A stretch of 64,000 nucleotides of DNA from contig BSDZ01000004.1 of NCBI GenBank assembly GCA_030268105.1, positions 5,253,001 through 5,317,000 of the forward strand, written 5' to 3'. Under the pieces are notes generated by a model. The model worked only from the letters and a program-made list of their open reading frames with translations, had not been told where the DNA came from and ran no database searches. The position numbers and the translations under genes were made by a program. This document shows, in pieces, positions 61,628 through 64,000 of this stretch (position 1 is the first letter of the stretch; every line of letters starts with the position of its first letter). The stretch comes from Volvox africanus (Eukaryota > Chlorophyta > Chlorophyceae > Chlamydomonadales > Volvocaceae).

Positions 61628-64000
61628 TCAAGCTGCGAGTTTCTTAGCAATCTGACCAAACGCCTTGGCCTGCGGAAAATACGGCGATGCAGCAGAAACG
61701 GACGTTCCCCAGAATATTGCCAGCCGTAATCAGTGCGAACCCGATCAAATGAGGGCATGTAACGGAGGGACAGGCGCAAGCCTACAACCTGGCCAAAAGG
61801 TCAAGCACCAGTAGTTCGCAGCCACGTAGGGTGGATTGGCGTACTCCCATAACCGGTCCCCATAACCCCATAATGATACCCACGGCGCACTCTCAGAGAA
61901 TGAAGCTGGCTCTCCTGCACTGCCTTCTGCCTCTCCTCCTCCTGAATGACCCCGCAATGCCTCACCTGCACACAGACCGCCTCCAGCTCCCCTTCCGACG
62001 GCTGCCGTGAGCCGTCAGCACCCGCCAGTGTGCCGGCGCCCCAAGGCGAGCCGCCCTTTGCGTGCTCCACGCCGAACATAATAGTGCCGGCCGCGTAGCC
62101 CGCAGGCACGAAGATCATGCCGTGATGTGCCAGCTGTGTCACTAGGGGGAAGTTAAGAAAAGTGGGCAGAACGGAGATTTGCCGGACGAGGAGCTAATTT
62201 TAGCACGGAGTCGGGTAAAGTAGGCATGCGTCGATGTTAAACAGGTTAGGGTGGGCTGGAAGGAGAGGGTGAGGAAGGACCGGATTTACGGGTACAAGGG
62301 ACCTTGTGAAAGCACTCCTGCAGAGGGTGTGCCATCAGGGACAGGGATGCACTGCCAAATGGATAGGGAAACCTTGCCAGCCAGGATGGAGGGACGGGAT
62401 GATGGTCTTCCATAAATCCAAGACTTTCAGCATCACAACGGAATACGAATGCCCCCGACTACCCCTCTCAACCATTATTCAGACCAACAAATAGGATTGA
62501 GCCCTCAGCGGCTACCACTAAGCTTAGATGATCATGCTCGAAGGATTATGGTCACCCCGGGGATTTCTACTCACCTGCCGTCATAATGGTAGTCTCCTGA
62601 CCGCCGCCCTGAGTACTCGTCGACGTGAACAGCGACACAGGTTTGCCGTGCAGCGCTCCCTTCTGCCACAGCATGCCAGTGGCATCGAAAAAGTTTTTCA
62701 TTTGAGAGCACATCAAACCGAACCTGAGGTGGGACGCCGGGGCAGAAGGGTTAAGCAACAGCGAAGGGTGAAGGGTGGCGAAGGATTTTTAACGACTTTG
62801 CGCTGGTAGTAAAGATGCTACAAGATGCTCGTTGTGGCGACAGTGCTTGCAGTTGGGGCGGCGGTCTGGGGACTGGGGTACTGCGTTGTGATGAATGAGC
62901 CGAGTCCGGAAGGATGAAAAGCCGAGATGCGATGCATGATACATGTGAATAGGGCGTTGGTGGTGCCGAATGCGTCGCTGCCGAACAGCTGCCGAATACG
63001 TCGCATGGGGCCCCACGCCTGGGCCAACCGCGCGCCTGAGGCCAAAATGTCCTGAGCAGGTTATAGCTGGCCCGAGGCGTCAGGCGGGCTAAATGCCAGC
63101 CCCGGCAGCGCCAAGATTATGTATGACCAGGACTTCGTTCCGCGTGCGGTCCTAGACTGTGCACAACCTGCCTCCGTTCAATTCCCCCCATGTGTCGAGT
63201 CGCCAACCCAGGGGCGATAGGGGACTGCGCTCTCACCGTGTCGGGAAGCCAAACACCAGGGCGTCGGCTTCAGGCAACCTGTGAGGATCTGCCAACGGAA
63301 TATCCGGCTTAGGCGGTGCATGCATTTTCTCAAGCACGTCCTTGGGCAGCGTCTCAGCGACCTTCATCAGTCAGTCGTACCATGGGACGGGCATATTGAG
63401 GTATGGAGAGTAATGAGACCCAAACCAAAACTCATCAAAAGCGGCGTTACGTGGTGAACGGTAATCGAAACGTGATTTTTTGTGGTTAGAACTTAAGAGC
63501 CGAGGTACGTCCGCGCGACTCGGGCCCGCGGGTCGGCAAGATGAGCAAACCATAAGGTTAAAGCGAGAAGGTTAAAACTCTCCGCGAGTCATCATGCGAT
63601 GTTATTGCTAGCACGCGCACAGTAGACAAGTTAAAATGACATAAGGGGCATCAGATAGAGCGGACCAACAACGTTCACCTGACGGACTTGGGCTGGGGCC
63701 CACACAACAGGTCAGGAACATACATACCTGGAAAATTGAAACCTCAATGTCCTCAAGAGTCTCAAGAGCAGCTTTATAAGTCTCAGCAAGTTTATATATG
63801 TGGCCATAAGTTGAATAAAAAATGAGGAAGATTTTCAACTTCTTCGGAGGATTGGAAACTTCAGCAGCAGGGCTTGCGGCCTCCGTTTCGTCTCCTGGTG
63901 CTTCTGGTTTGACGGTTGTGGCGTCGGTCGTGACAGCTGGCGCTGCTGGCTCGGTTGGCTCGACTGTCGCAGTCGGCTTAGCAGCTGTGGGAGCATCAAC
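61628..64000 (-). CDS. FQR1: WrbA/FQR-type flavodoxin-like NAD(P)H:quinone oxidoreductase (5' end beyond window)
   Basis: An FMN-dependent two-electron quinone reductase that protects against semiquinone stress. Exons in transcript order: beyond 64000 to 63728, 63361-63237, 62723-62575, 62141-61966 and 61669-61628. All junctions are in phase. The FMN phosphate loop is visible as [16 protein letters not shown]. Next come [74 protein letters not shown] and [15 protein letters not shown], then [20 protein letters not shown] and the C-terminal [11 protein letters not shown]. An Ala/Pro/Thr/Glu-rich extension ([19 protein letters not shown]) of at least 55 residues precedes the fold and continues past the window edge. 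The catalytic fold is complete; only the extreme N-terminus is missing. The function of the extension is unknown. Confidence 0.95.

Overview
The window looks like nuclear DNA from a volvocine green alga, most likely a Volvox relative. The channelrhodopsin at 9.5-14.9 kb matches, as far as I remember it, the Volvox carteri ChR2 type from its N-terminus to its last residues. The other genes are intron-rich, with short GT-AG introns, hydroxyproline-rich protein segments, G/A/S/T-rich insertions and TGTAA-type poly(A) motifs. All exon models were made by eye, by matching splice sites, reading phase and protein family conservation. No alignment or search was run.

Layout: (1) 60-880 (+) is the 3' terminal exon of an unrecognised gene. 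(2) 5591-6375 (-) holds the last two exons of a G-patch protein. (3) 9483-14900 (+) is a complete 15-exon channelrhodopsin-2 gene, including a 20-nt micro-exon. (4) 22817-29423 (+) and 33822-41576 (+) are two tandem paralogues of secreted M11 (gametolysin/VMP-type) zinc metalloproteinases with proline-rich rods and a tiny CxDGLDNxCDG...VDNC tail. (5) 45536-50853 (-) is a plant-type riboflavin biosynthesis gene (PYRR/PHS1: degenerate deaminase, RibD reductase, NADAR). (6) 53822-55538 is bounded by inverted repeats of about 205 bp and is probably a mobile element. (7) 56348-60550 (+) is a secreted or membrane-anchored trypsin-fold serine protease with large low-complexity insertions. (8) 61628 to beyond 64000 (-) is a WrbA/FQR-type flavodoxin quinone reductase that runs off the window.

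Functionally, the window combines a phototaxis photoreceptor, three predicted secreted proteases (two of them of the family that remodels the volvocine cell wall/extracellular matrix) and two flavin-related genes: PYRR makes flavin precursors, and FQR uses FMN. There is no operon logic, and the neighbourhood may be coincidental. The large gaps (881-5590, 6376-9482, 14901-22816, 29424-33821, 41577-45535, 50854-53821) contain no gene I can support.
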